The notes beneath the pieces are model-generated. The model saw nothing but the letters and a program-made list of their open reading frames with translations, ran no database searches and was not told where the DNA came from. From an uncultured bacterium (GTDB lineage: Bacteria; Bacillota_I; Bacilli_A; Acholeplasmatales; Anaeroplasmataceae), in assembly GCA_949293265.1 (NCBI GenBank), contig CASFCK010000017.1:1-33666 (forward strand): DNA of 33,666 bases, in the 5' to 3' direction. Each line of letters starts with the position of its first letter. Within the stretch, counting starts at the first letter, position 1. Of the stretch, positions 1 through 7,656 are shown piece by piece. The position numbers and the translations under genes were made by a program.

Positions 1-53
1 GAGCTATTATTCTTGTTTACTAGAATCAAGATAAAAAATATCTAGAATCTTAG

Positions 54-82
54 AAGTGTAAGAGTAACCAATTCTTACACTT
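54..82. repeat. Perfect 10-bp inverted repeat upstream of the secreted protein gene
   Basis: The arms AAGTGTAAGA (54-63) and TCTTACACTT (73-82) are exact reverse complements around a 9-base spacer. The repeat ends 11 bases before the ribosome binding site of the next gene. No T-run follows it, so it is not a typical terminator. It could be an operator for a dimeric regulator or an mRNA leader hairpin. The sequence cannot separate these. Confidence 0.6.
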
Positions 83-107
83 ACTATTATACGAGGAGGG
101 TAAAGAC

Positions 108-977
108 ATGAAAAAAGTATTTATTTTTATAGGGATAGTATTTTTATCAGTTCCATTAATAACTGCGAAGGCAGCTGTTGACACTGGCTTTATTGAAGAC
201 ACAATAGTTCCACCAAGTCCACAAATGCAACAAGCCGTTATGGGTAAAGAATACGATTATTATACACGCGTTATGGCATCATTTAGTGATGACATTTGGG
301 CATATGATTATGCAGTAGGCGAAGTAGAACCAAATCAGTATCTATCAGGATATGATTCTAACGGAAATAAGGTATATGAAAGTTTTAATATGTATGCTTA
401 TCATATTTGGAAAGTTGATGCAGTGTTCAGTTTACCTTATGAAAGTTATTTGTTGGGTGAAAAACAGGCTGGAGATATAATTTCAACAAATGTAGTGATA
501 GAAAATAGTAGAACGTATGAAGTTGGTATAGAAAAATCTATAGTAACTACTTCATCAAAAACTACAAATATTAATGTAAATATTGATATGTTAAAAGTTG
601 GAAGAGGCTATTCAAGTAGCATTCAATCAGCCGTAAATAGTAGGGTAACAGAATCTACAACATATAGTCTAGCACAGAGTTTCACTGCTACAAGAAATGT
701 TAAGGAAAATGGTGTTTTTTATTCGCAATATCGTGGATTATTTAAAATGTATATCATTATATCCTTTTCAACTCAAATTTATTATGGTGATTTAGTTAAT
801 CATCCAGGTGGAAGTTCTAAATATGATGTTTCATTCAAATATAAAGTAGAAAATATAGAACTAGCATATGAATTAATAAATGATACTGGTTATGGTATAT
901 ATAGATATGCTACGAATGATGACGGAAATTTTTATTTCGATGATGAACAAATGAATGATGAATTTATTTATTTTTAA
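108..977 (+). CDS. Secreted protein of unknown function, first gene of an ABC-transporter cassette
   Basis: I do not recognise this 289-residue protein. It starts with a clear Sec signal peptide: Lys-Lys at residues 2-3, a hydrophobic core to about residue 20, and a likely cut near AKA-AV. The start is fixed by a GAGGAGGG site at 93-100. The mature part has no membrane segment. Its middle (about residues 135-225) is rich in Ser/Thr/Asn with alternating polar and hydrophobic residues, which suggests long beta strands. That pattern loosely resembles the core of aerolysin/ETX-MTX2 pore-forming proteins, but this is only a visual impression. Its stop lies about 30 bases before the start of two homologous ABC-transporter subunits, so it may be their exported substrate or a partner acting outside the cell. 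Confidence 0.85.
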   Translation: MKKVFIFIGIVFLSVPLITAKAAVDTGFIEDTIVPPSPQMQQAVMGKEYDYYTRVMASFSDDIWAYDYAVGEVEPNQYLSGYDSNGNKVYESFNMYAYHIWKVDAVFSLPYESYLLGEKQAGDIISTNVVIENSRTYEVGIEKSIVTTSSKTTNINVNIDMLKVGRGYSSSIQSAVNSRVTESTTYSLAQSFTATRNVKENGVFYSQYRGLFKMYIIISFSTQIYYGDLVNHPGGSSKYDVSFKYKVENIELAYELINDTGYGIYRYATNDDGNFYFDDEQMNDEFIYF

Positions 978-1005
978 TTAGTAAAAAATGAGGGTGAGAG
1001 TAAAA

Positions 1006-3003
1006 ATGTTATATATAAATAATTTAAAATTTAATAAAAACCAATATTTTACATATGCTCTCCCAGATAATGGTATATATAATATAGTTGGCAAGGAAAA
1101 AGAAGTACTAAAACTATTTTCGAAATTACCTAATTATGCTTATAGTTCAAATATCAGCAATATTGTATACATTCCGTATTCAAATATTAAAGTAAAAGAT
1201 ATATTGAAGCTATATGATTTGAATAGTTATGATGATAAAAACGCTAATTTAAACTACATAAAACTAAGCTTTAAAGAACAATTAGAACTCAATTTAGAAA
1301 TAGCTAAGCAATTAAATACCAATATTATTTTAATATCAAATTTTAATTCAAATGTAGATTTTAATCTTTTAAATGAATATAAACAGGAATATTTAATTAT
1401 AGTAGCAAACTCTAATCAAACTTTGTTTGCAAATAACATATTATTAAATGACTACACGAAAGTTAATTTAAATATCAATGATTTAAAAAAGGTTGAAACT
1501 CTAAAAAAGCCTTTTAATAAAGACATTTTTAAAGTTATGTATAAATATACTAGAAATAATAATATATTTAGCTTTATTAATTTATTAATAGGTTCTATTA
1601 CTTTAATTTTAATTTTATTATGCGTATATTTAACAAGCATAACTAAACAAGAACTAATAATCAATTATATTAAAAATGGTAATACTGCAGCTATTATAAT
1701 AGATGATAATCATATAAGTGATGATGTTGTTAAACTTGATCAAATCACAAATATAGATTTAAGATGTTCTAATTTTTTTGAAGACAAATCAGCAAATCAA
1801 AACTTTGCTAATACTAGTACATATTTTAAAAACAATTTAAATAAATTTGCCACAAGTTATGTAGTAGATGACAAATTAGCCGATTTTGAAATAATTATTA
1901 ATGATTACGCCCTATATTTTTGGCGTGAGATTGGTTTAATAAATTTTGTTAAATTAGAAGACTGCAAAAATAGGCAAATAGAGTTAACTATTTATGACTC
2001 TTCATACATTGATAATGTTGTTACAAGTGATAAGCATCAATTTAGAATACTAGATATTATATATACGCCTTTTAATAATATTTATCTAAACAATTTAGAT
2101 TTTGATTATGAAAAATATCAAGATTACTTTATTATAATTGGTAATAAAAACACCTATTATTATCTAGATGTCAGACCAAATTCAACTAGTAACTTTGCTC
2201 TATTTGCTGATTTACATGATGTAAATAGCGATACAGCTAAGCTTAAATTTTCTAATGTAGATCCTACATTAGAGATTGATGAGATTATAATTTCTAACGA
2301 TTATTTACCGTATTTAGGCATAGACAATGTAGGAGATACAACAACTGTTAATTTTATTCATAACTTATCTAAAATTGAAAGATCATATGAAGTTAAAATA
2401 AAGAATATAAGTACGAAAAATGATTATTTTGCAATTAGCGTTGATTTAGTTAAGAACTTTAGTTATTACACTTATCTTAATTTTTATTATGATGGAAAAC
2501 CTACCTATATTAGAAATGAAGTAGTTGCTGCCCATCCAAATTTATTTTATGAAGGATATATTAATGGTTGGTGTAATCTAACAAAAGACTTTATAATGGA
2601 AGAAGAAATAGATTTAGAATTAAATCAAATTAATGCTAGATATAATAAATTGTTAATAAGTTTAATAATTTGTATATTTTCATATATTTTAGTTATTATT
2701 TTCGATGGGTATCTGTTTGTTAAAAAGAATGCTAACTTATTTATGTTCTTAGAAACAAATAAAAATCTTAAAAAAAATACTCCTATTCTTTTAATAAAGA
2801 AATTACCATTTATTTTACTTTCAATAGTAATTGGTTTTTCATTATTTATCTTAATACAATATTTTATTTGTATGAGTTTATATGGAAGTTACAATTTTAT
2901 AATTAATAATATCGAAACATTGATTCTTGTTAGTTTTCTTTTAACTATATTATTAATTAATGTCTTAGTCAATAGATTGGTTTGGAGGTTTTATAAATGC
3001 TAG
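1006..3003 (+). CDS. ABC-transporter permease with a degenerate, motif-less ATPase domain
   Basis: The protein has 665 residues. Residues 1-160 align with the ATPase domain of the next gene's product (GIYNIVG against GMYAITG, NIVYIP against NLVYIF, IILISNF against IILADEP), but Walker A is replaced by GKEKE with a three-residue deletion. LSGGE has become LSFKE (87-91), the Walker B Asp-Glu has become Ser-Asn (111-112), and the H-loop His is Ser (136). It should not bind or hydrolyse ATP normally. One membrane segment follows (about 185-212), then a large ectodomain and three C-terminal membrane segments, the layout of FtsX/MacB permeases. The ectodomain also matches the partner (DFEIIINDYALYFWRE against DYEIIVTDYMLYILRE). 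I chose ATG 1006, not an in-frame ATG at 988, because GAGGGTGA (990-997) sits correctly for it and the product then begins MLYINNLKF, parallel to MLVLDNVSF in the partner. Confidence 0.85.
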   Translation: MLYINNLKFNKNQYFTYALPDNGIYNIVGKEKEVLKLFSKLPNYAYSSNISNIVYIPYSNIKVKDILKLYDLNSYDDKNANLNYIKLSFKEQLELNLEIAKQLNTNIILISNFNSNVDFNLLNEYKQEYLIIVANSNQTLFANNILLNDYTKVNLNINDLKKVETLKKPFNKDIFKVMYKYTRNNNIFSFINLLIGSITLILILLCVYLTSITKQELIINYIKNGNTAAIIIDDNHISDDVVKLDQITNIDLRCSNFFEDKSANQNFANTSTYFKNNLNKFATSYVVDDKLADFEIIINDYALYFWREIGLINFVKLEDCKNRQIELTIYDSSYIDNVVTSDKHQFRILDIIYTPFNNIYLNNLDFDYEKYQDYFIIIGNKNTYYYLDVRPNSTSNFALFADLHDVNSDTAKLKFSNVDPTLEIDEIIISNDYLPYLGIDNVGDTTTVNFIHNLSKIERSYEVKIKNISTKNDYFAISVDLVKNFSYYTYLNFYYDGKPTYIRNEVVAAHPNLFYEGYINGWCNLTKDFIMEEEIDLELNQINARYNKLLISLIICIFSYILVIIFDGYLFVKKNANLFMFLETNKNLKKNTPILLIKKLPFILLSIVIGFSLFILIQYFICMSLYGSYNFIINNIETLILVSFLLTILLINVLVNRLVWRFYKC

Positions 3004-5147
3004 TTTTAGATAATGTAAGTTTTTATTATAAAAAAGATAAATATGTTTTAACTAATTTTTCATATAAATTTGCTGATAAAGGAATGTATGCAATTACTGG
3101 TGAAAGTGGTAGAGGTAAAACAACATTATTAAATTTGATAGCTGGTGTTTTTAAACCTAAAAGTGGTAATATTTTTTATAGTGAAGATGTAGAAATAGTA
3201 AATAAAAATTTGGTATATATATTTCAAGATAATAATTTGCTAGATAACTTAACAGTTAAAGAAAACCTTACAATCTTATTAGAATTAGTTAATAAAGAAT
3301 ATAGTAAAACAAAAGTAGAAGAAACACTAAAAGAATTGAAAATTATCCAATATTTAGATGTTAAAATTAAAAACTTATCAGGTGGTGAACGGCAAAGAGT
3401 AAATATAGCAGTTGCTATACTAAGAGAAGCAAAAATAATCTTAGCTGATGAACCTAGTTCCAGTTTAGATGATGAAAATGTAAAAATTGTGTTCGATATT
3501 TTTAAAAATTTATCGGAAAAAATATTAATAATTTTTACATCACACAATAAGTTCTTAGTTTCTAAATATGCTGATTATATAATCGATTTAAAAACAGCTA
3601 ATAGTGAAATTTTTGCATATTCAAACAATTTAAAACCAGCTAGATTTTCTGGAAATAATCTTAAATTTAAGAGTTTTTTTAATATAAATTTTAAAATTAT
3701 TAAAACTAAAATAATAAATCTCATTTTAAATTTATTATTAATTATATGTTTGATTATCTGCTTAGGCTTTGTTATATCTTTAAGCTTGTATGATACTGAT
3801 AAATCACGAAAAATGTTTTTTAAAAACAATGATTTTCCAATTTATTTAACGGATCTAGATTCTAATCAAAATCTAGAAATAACTTCAGATATTAAAATTT
3901 ATAATAAATCGATAAATTATAGCAATTTTGTTGGTGGTAATTCAGACTTTACTATAAATGCACCTATCGTTTCGAGGTTTGTTGTTGATAATTCTCTAGA
4001 TGATTACGAAATAATAGTAACCGATTATATGTTATATATTTTAAGAGAATATGGGGCTATTAATTTTAATAAGCCTTTAGATATGATTGATAAAAATATA
4101 AAAATATTAGTAGATGTAAATAGAACTGATAATATCTATACATATCTTAATTGTGTAGTAAAAAAAGTTATAAATACCGATTTCATTAATCGTTATAATT
4201 TAGCCGAGTTTACAAATTTAAATGTAAATGAGCCATTAGAATCAATTATGACATCATTAATATGTAATTTAGAAACATTCTATAGCCTTACTCAATATAA
4301 TGAGGGCGTTTCATTTAATTCAGGAGATTTTTTATTTCTTGAATATTTTGGCTTAGAAGACAATGAAATAATAATTACGAATCAAGAAACAAAAGAAGCA
4401 TTAGAACTTAAATTTGACAAAGAAATATTAGTTGGTACGACTTTGACTTTTGATATAGAATTAAATGAAGATGAGACATTAACTAAAACGCTTGTTGTAA
4501 AAGATATTTATGACACATATGTAGGTAGTATGCCTACTATATATACTAGTGAAGAAGTATGTGCTGAAGTCTTTCATGAACAATTTTTATTAAATCCTGG
4601 TGAAGTTAGCGGATATTATTATACTAATGATATTGTAGATGATAATGTTAATTATTTTATTGAGCTACTTGATTCAAAATTTTATAATTTAAGCTTTTAT
4701 AAGCAAGTACAGTTAGATAATGCATTATTAAGTATCACTAATACAAAAGAATTATTTAGTGCGTTTTTATCAGGGTTATTAGTTATTATATTTATGCTAA
4801 TGTTATATTTAACGTATTCTAGTTATACAAGCAATAAAAACACTTATATTATATTAGAAATGTATGGCATGAAACGCTATAACGAATTATATTTTATGGT
4901 CTTTAGTAATCTTATTTTATTAATAATAGGTTCAATATTATCGACATTTATACTTTATTTTATTAATTATAAATATGATAAGTTACTTAGTGAAGAAAAT
5001 GACATAAGTGGTTTATTAGGAACTTTCAACATTTATACTATTTTTATAGTTTTTGGTATTATTTTATTATTAACTATTATCGTAAATGTTTTAGTTTTTC
5101 TACTTAATATAATGCGAAAGAATCGCACACTAGTGGTAAAAACATAA
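2997..5147 (+). CDS. ABC transporter with fused active ATPase and FtsX/MacB-like permease
   Basis: The protein has 716 residues. Residues 1-210 form a complete ATPase domain: Walker A GESGRGKT (35-42), Q-loop Gln77, signature LSGGERQR (127-134), Walker B IILADEP (147-153), H-loop His183. A membrane segment follows at about 240-265, then a roughly 330-residue ectodomain and three C-terminal membrane segments. This is the MacB-like fused exporter layout. Such proteins act as mechanotransmitters or exporters of peptides, lipoproteins or toxins, or in bacteriocin immunity. The gene overlaps the previous one by 7 bases and has its own GGAGG at 2984-2988, so translation is coupled, which suggests a one-to-one heterodimer with the ATP-dead paralogue. 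The substrate is unknown; the secreted protein upstream is the obvious candidate. Lactococcin-972-type export/immunity systems have a comparable gene set, but that is only an analogy. Confidence 0.92.
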   Translation: MLVLDNVSFYYKKDKYVLTNFSYKFADKGMYAITGESGRGKTTLLNLIAGVFKPKSGNIFYSEDVEIVNKNLVYIFQDNNLLDNLTVKENLTILLELVNKEYSKTKVEETLKELKIIQYLDVKIKNLSGGERQRVNIAVAILREAKIILADEPSSSLDDENVKIVFDIFKNLSEKILIIFTSHNKFLVSKYADYIIDLKTANSEIFAYSNNLKPARFSGNNLKFKSFFNINFKIIKTKIINLILNLLLIICLIICLGFVISLSLYDTDKSRKMFFKNNDFPIYLTDLDSNQNLEITSDIKIYNKSINYSNFVGGNSDFTINAPIVSRFVVDNSLDDYEIIVTDYMLYILREYGAINFNKPLDMIDKNIKILVDVNRTDNIYTYLNCVVKKVINTDFINRYNLAEFTNLNVNEPLESIMTSLICNLETFYSLTQYNEGVSFNSGDFLFLEYFGLEDNEIIITNQETKEALELKFDKEILVGTTLTFDIELNEDETLTKTLVVKDIYDTYVGSMPTIYTSEEVCAEVFHEQFLLNPGEVSGYYYTNDIVDDNVNYFIELLDSKFYNLSFYKQVQLDNALLSITNTKELFSAFLSGLLVIIFMLMLYLTYSSYTSNKNTYIILEMYGMKRYNELYFMVFSNLILLIIGSILSTFILYFINYKYDKLLSEENDISGLLGTFNIYTIFIVFGIILLLTIIVNVLVFLLNIMRKNRTLVVKT

Positions 5148-5156
5148 ATAATTGTC

Positions 5157-5185
5157 TTGTATTTTACCGCAAAAGAAAGTATAAT
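5157..5185 (+). promoter_or_regulatory. Sigma-A-type promoter of tRNA-Glu
   Basis: The -35 TTGTAT (5157-5162) and the -10 TATAAT (5180-5185) are separated by 17 bases. The tRNA begins 12 bases after the -10. Confidence 0.8.
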
Positions 5186-5196
5186 CTTATGTGCCT

Positions 5197-5272
5197 GCTC
5201 CTATGGTGGAATGGTTAACACGTCTCCCTCTCAAGGAGAAGATTACGAGTTCGATGCTCGTTAGGAGTACCA
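5197..5272 (+). tRNA. tRNA-Glu (anticodon CUC)
   Basis: The 76-base cloverleaf has acceptor GCTCCTA pairing with TAGGAGT (first pair G-T), a D-arm with stem GTG/CAC, and an anticodon stem TCTCC/GGAGA with loop CTCTCAA. U33 precedes anticodon CTC, which reads GAG. The T stem is ACGAG/CTCGT with loop TTCGATG. The discriminator is A and CCA is encoded. A CUC isoacceptor is notable in so AT-rich a genome, where GAA should dominate. Confidence 0.93.
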
Positions 5273-5282
5273 TAAGATTATT

Positions 5283-5316
5283 AAAGCTTGTTTATTAAAA
5301 TTATAACAAGCTTTTT
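5283..5316 (+). terminator. Rho-independent terminator after tRNA-Glu
   Basis: AAAGCTTGTT (5283-5292) pairs exactly with AACAAGCTTT (5305-5314), and T residues continue to 5316. Confidence 0.8.
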
Positions 5317-5333
5317 ATATTAAAATTTGTTAA

Positions 5334-5362
5334 TTGATAATTTTATATAAATATGATAAAAT
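5334..5362 (+). promoter_or_regulatory. Probable promoter of the lipoprotein gene
   Basis: TTGATA (5334-5339) and TAAAAT (5357-5362) have a 17-base spacer. This would give a short leader before the AGGAGGG site at 5373-5379. Other AT-rich hexamers nearby make the exact choice uncertain. Confidence 0.5.
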
Positions 5363-5384
5363 TTAGACAAATAGGAGGGAAAAA

Positions 5385-6425
5385 ATGAAAAAAGTTTTAT
5401 TTTTATTAAGCATTTTATTTTTAGGCTTTAGCTTAACTTCATGTGGGGAAAAAGATCGCAGTATTACTTATGTTGATCAAAATGGAGAAGAAGTAAAAGT
5501 TGAAGTTAGCGAAACAAGTGACGTTGAACAAGTTGCAGATGTACTATATGCCGTTAATCAAATCGCTCAAGATGATGTTAAAAAAATGACTAGTACTTTT
5601 AATACTACCTTTAAAGCAGATTTAAAAGATGTTAGTTCTTTTTTAAGTAGTGTTACTTATCCTACTAAGATTGATGCAACAGCAAGTGCTACTTTAGCGT
5701 TAGATATAGATGCAGGATTATATGCTTCAGGAAGTGCTAATTTAAGCATGACAATAAATAGCCAAGAAGAAAAAATCACCGCTAAAGGTAGTGCATTATT
5801 AGCTACAAATAGTGATGATACTAACATATATTTAGATTATGAGGTAAACGCTGCAGCTGAAGGCGAACTTAAAGATAAAGTTAAAGTTGATTTTTTAGAA
5901 ATTATCGCAGCTATTGGTCAACAAGGTAGTGTACTTGTACCTATGCCTACAATGACTGATAATTATCCTAACGTTTCAGAAATTACAAGAGAAGAATTAG
6001 TTTATGTTTTAACTAGTTTTAATACAACATTCCCACATTCACAAATAGCTATTAATAGTGTAAGTGGAACTGGCTTTAATGTTAATGTGTCATTTTCTAT
6101 TAATGATTTCTTTGCTGCTTCAGGTTTAAATTATAAGCTTGAAACTGATGAAATATTAAAGTTAAATGTTTCATTCACATATGATGGCTTAGTTAATGAA
6201 ATTAACATTGAAAAGATAACTAGTAAAAATGTACTAGCTACTATCTTATTTATTGTTGGACAAATGTATAGTGGTAGTTTAAATCCAGAAATGATTGATA
6301 CTTTTTCAACCTTAGTGAATAGCTTTGAATTTGAATTATCATTAAAGTTTGATTATACTAAGGCCGAAATTCCAACATTAACAGATGCAGAAAAAGCTTT
6401 ATATCGTCAAGAAGTATTAAGCTAA
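5385..6425 (+). CDS. Lipoprotein of unknown function
   Basis: The 346-residue protein begins with a lipoprotein signal peptide: Lys-Lys, a hydrophobic stretch, then the lipobox LTSC with the modified Cys at residue 20. It should be anchored to the outer face of the cell membrane. The remainder is Ser/Thr-rich with alternating hydrophobic residues (for example the stretch around residues 85-160), suggesting mostly beta structure, as in many lipid- or solute-binding lipoproteins. There is no motif I can name and no transporter gene beside it. It is bounded by the tRNA-Glu terminator upstream and a long palindrome downstream, so it is probably transcribed alone. The start is supported by AGGAGGG six bases upstream. 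Confidence 0.85.
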   Translation: MKKVLFLLSILFLGFSLTSCGEKDRSITYVDQNGEEVKVEVSETSDVEQVADVLYAVNQIAQDDVKKMTSTFNTTFKADLKDVSSFLSSVTYPTKIDATASATLALDIDAGLYASGSANLSMTINSQEEKITAKGSALLATNSDDTNIYLDYEVNAAAEGELKDKVKVDFLEIIAAIGQQGSVLVPMPTMTDNYPNVSEITREELVYVLTSFNTTFPHSQIAINSVSGTGFNVNVSFSINDFFAASGLNYKLETDEILKLNVSFTYDGLVNEINIEKITSKNVLATILFIVGQMYSGSLNPEMIDTFSTLVNSFEFELSLKFDYTKAEIPTLTDAEKALYRQEVLS

Positions 6426-6437
6426 ATTACTTAAAAA

Positions 6438-6461
6438 CATATTAAAACCGGTTTTAATATG
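6438..6461. repeat. Perfect 24-bp palindrome downstream of the lipoprotein gene
   Basis: CATATTAAAACC (6438-6449) is followed directly by its exact reverse complement (6450-6461). No T-run follows, so it would be a weak terminator. A TATAAT at 6473-6478 lies 11 bases downstream, so the palindrome covers where the -35 of the next gene should be. That position would suit a repressor operator. Both readings are inference. Confidence 0.6.
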
Positions 6462-6498
6462 CTGTAATTAAATATAATTTATCCTAGGAGTTATTAAA

Positions 6499-6925
6499 AT
6501 GATAAAGTGTGATAAATGTCAAAAGCTTAATGAAAATGATTCAAAATATTGTATGTATTGCGGTAGTGAATTAAAACACGAGCTAATATAAACTAAAGAA
6601 ACAGAAGAAGATATAATATTAGATGAAGTTGAATGTCCAAATTGTAAAACAATTAACAACGGATTAAGTAATTATTGTTCAAATTGTAGAACAAATTTAA
6701 AATCAGGTCAAAAAAGATGATGAAGAAGATATAATTAGATGCCCAATATGTGGTTCTAAAGATGACCAATTTGTAACTTATTTTGAGGGTGAACCATATA
6801 AAAGCTCTTTAGGTATTTTAGGCGCAGTCATATGTTTTCCTATTGGTTCTTTGTTAGGTCTTACTGGTAAAAGAAAACAAAGAGTTGTAAAAAAATGTAA
6901 AAAATGTGGTCATGAATTTGAATAA
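6499..6925 (+). pseudogene. Broken multi-zinc-ribbon protein gene
   Basis: A gene with AGGAG at 6486-6490 starts at ATG 6499 (MIKCDKCQKLNENDSKYC, then CMYCGSE). It meets an in-frame TAA at 6589, continues in the same frame through a second ribbon (ECPNCK, then NYCSNCR), and shifts frame at a run of six A's near 6710. It resumes one frame over with a third ribbon (RCPICGS, later KCKKCGHEF) and stops at 6923-6925. Removing one A from the run and one base change at the TAA would restore a protein of about 141 residues. Between the third ribbon's Cys pairs lies a hydrophobic Gly-rich stretch. The role of such zinc-ribbon proteins is generally unknown. Two independent lesions make decay the simplest reading. 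Confidence 0.8.
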
Positions 6926-7280
6926 ATATATAACTAATAAAGAGTTTAATAGATGGAAAAAAATAATGTTTTATTTTCATCTAATATTTGGTTGTCATCA
7001 ATTAAGAGAACGCTCATTTATTATTAATGGTAAACAGTTACCATTATGTTCACGTTGTCTTGGTGTTTATGGTGGCTTATTACTTAGTATTCCAATTGCT
7101 TTGTTTTGGCCAGTTAATTTTCATATTGCAATATTATTAATGCTTTTTATGATAATAGATGGTGAATCTCAATTTTTAGGGTTAAGAGAATCTAACAATT
7201 ATATAAGACTCATTTCTGGCCTATTTTTTAGTTATGGTTTTGTTTCAATAGTCGTTATAATTGTGAAGTTAAATGTATAA
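6912..7280 (+). CDS. DUF2085 family small membrane protein
   Basis: The protein has about 122 residues. It contains the DUF2085 hallmark: CHQLRERSFIINGKQLPLC followed by SRCLGVYGG, with three conserved Cys in a metal- or disulfide-like arrangement, then two or three hydrophobic segments. The family is uncharacterised. No good ribosome binding site is visible. The likely start is ATG 6912 (GTG 6906 is an alternative), 14 bases inside the end of the zinc-ribbon pseudogene in another frame, which suggests translation was coupled to that gene. ATG 6966 would leave the signature intact and cannot be excluded. If the upstream gene's translation now stops early, this gene may be poorly expressed. 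Confidence 0.82.
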   Translation: MNLNKYITNKEFNRWKKIMFYFHLIFGCHQLRERSFIINGKQLPLCSRCLGVYGGLLLSIPIALFWPVNFHIAILLMLFMIIDGESQFLGLRESNNYIRLISGLFFSYGFVSIVVIIVKLNV

Positions 7281-7331
7281 AAAAAGAAGAGTTATGATAT
7301 TTAAAAAGTAATCATTTCTCTTCCTTTTTTT
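7279..7331 (+). terminator. Long-loop terminator after the DUF2085 gene
   Basis: GAAGAG (7286-7291) pairs with CTCTTC (7318-7323). It is flanked by an A-run (7279-7285) facing a T-run (7325-7331), with one A-C mismatch. A small inner stem ATGAT/ATCAT sits in the loop. The T-run gives a terminator character. Confidence 0.55.
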
Positions 7332-7641
7332 GTCGTCAATTTTAATAGTAGATCTTTTTTTCTAAAAGTTAAAACATATTTTTTTAAATATTCAATTACT
7401 ATTTTCTTGACAGACCTATTTATTTACAATAAGTTAACTTCTCTATTTTAAATCTATCCTCTAAGCCAACTAAGATTTTTAACTTAATTTATATCTTAGA
7501 TTTTCTTATTTAAAATATTTCTTGAAGTTTACTTAATGTATCCCTCTTTACGCCTACATTATAGCCGATAATGAAAGCGCTGTCAATACCTTTTTATAAA
7601 AAAATATTGTAAAAAATAATTTTTTTTATTAATATATACCC
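7332..7641. other. Non-coding region upstream of gdhA
   Basis: This T-rich stretch has no open frame with a ribosome binding site on either strand that I can support. It contains a cre-like site (7572-7585) and a possible promoter, TTGTAA (7607-7612) and TAATAT (7630-7635) with a 17-base spacer. That promoter would start transcription very close to the ribosome binding site. A TTGACA at 7407-7412 has no good -10 at the right distance. Confidence 0.5.
7572..7585 (+). promoter_or_regulatory. CcpA catabolite-response element (cre) upstream of gdhA
   Basis: TGAAAGCGCTGTCA matches every fixed position of the Bacillota cre consensus TGWAANCGNTNWCA. It lies 72 bases before the gdhA start codon and just upstream of the candidate promoter. 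CcpA bound here would tie glutamate dehydrogenase expression to sugar supply. The direction of control depends on the true start of transcription: activation is common for sites upstream of the -35, and repression for sites overlapping or downstream of the promoter. Confidence 0.65.
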
Positions 7642-7656
7642 ATGGAGGTATTTATT

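Noticed and set aside
6589-6715. Programmed recoding of the zinc-ribbon gene
   Set aside because: Two different events (stop readthrough and a frameshift) would be needed, and no stimulatory structure is seen. A pseudogene is simpler.
7407-7435. TTGACA at 7407 as the gdhA promoter
   Set aside because: The sequence 17 bases downstream is TAAGTT, and the better TACAAT is only 12 bases away. A start here would also leave a leader of over 200 bases with no visible structure.
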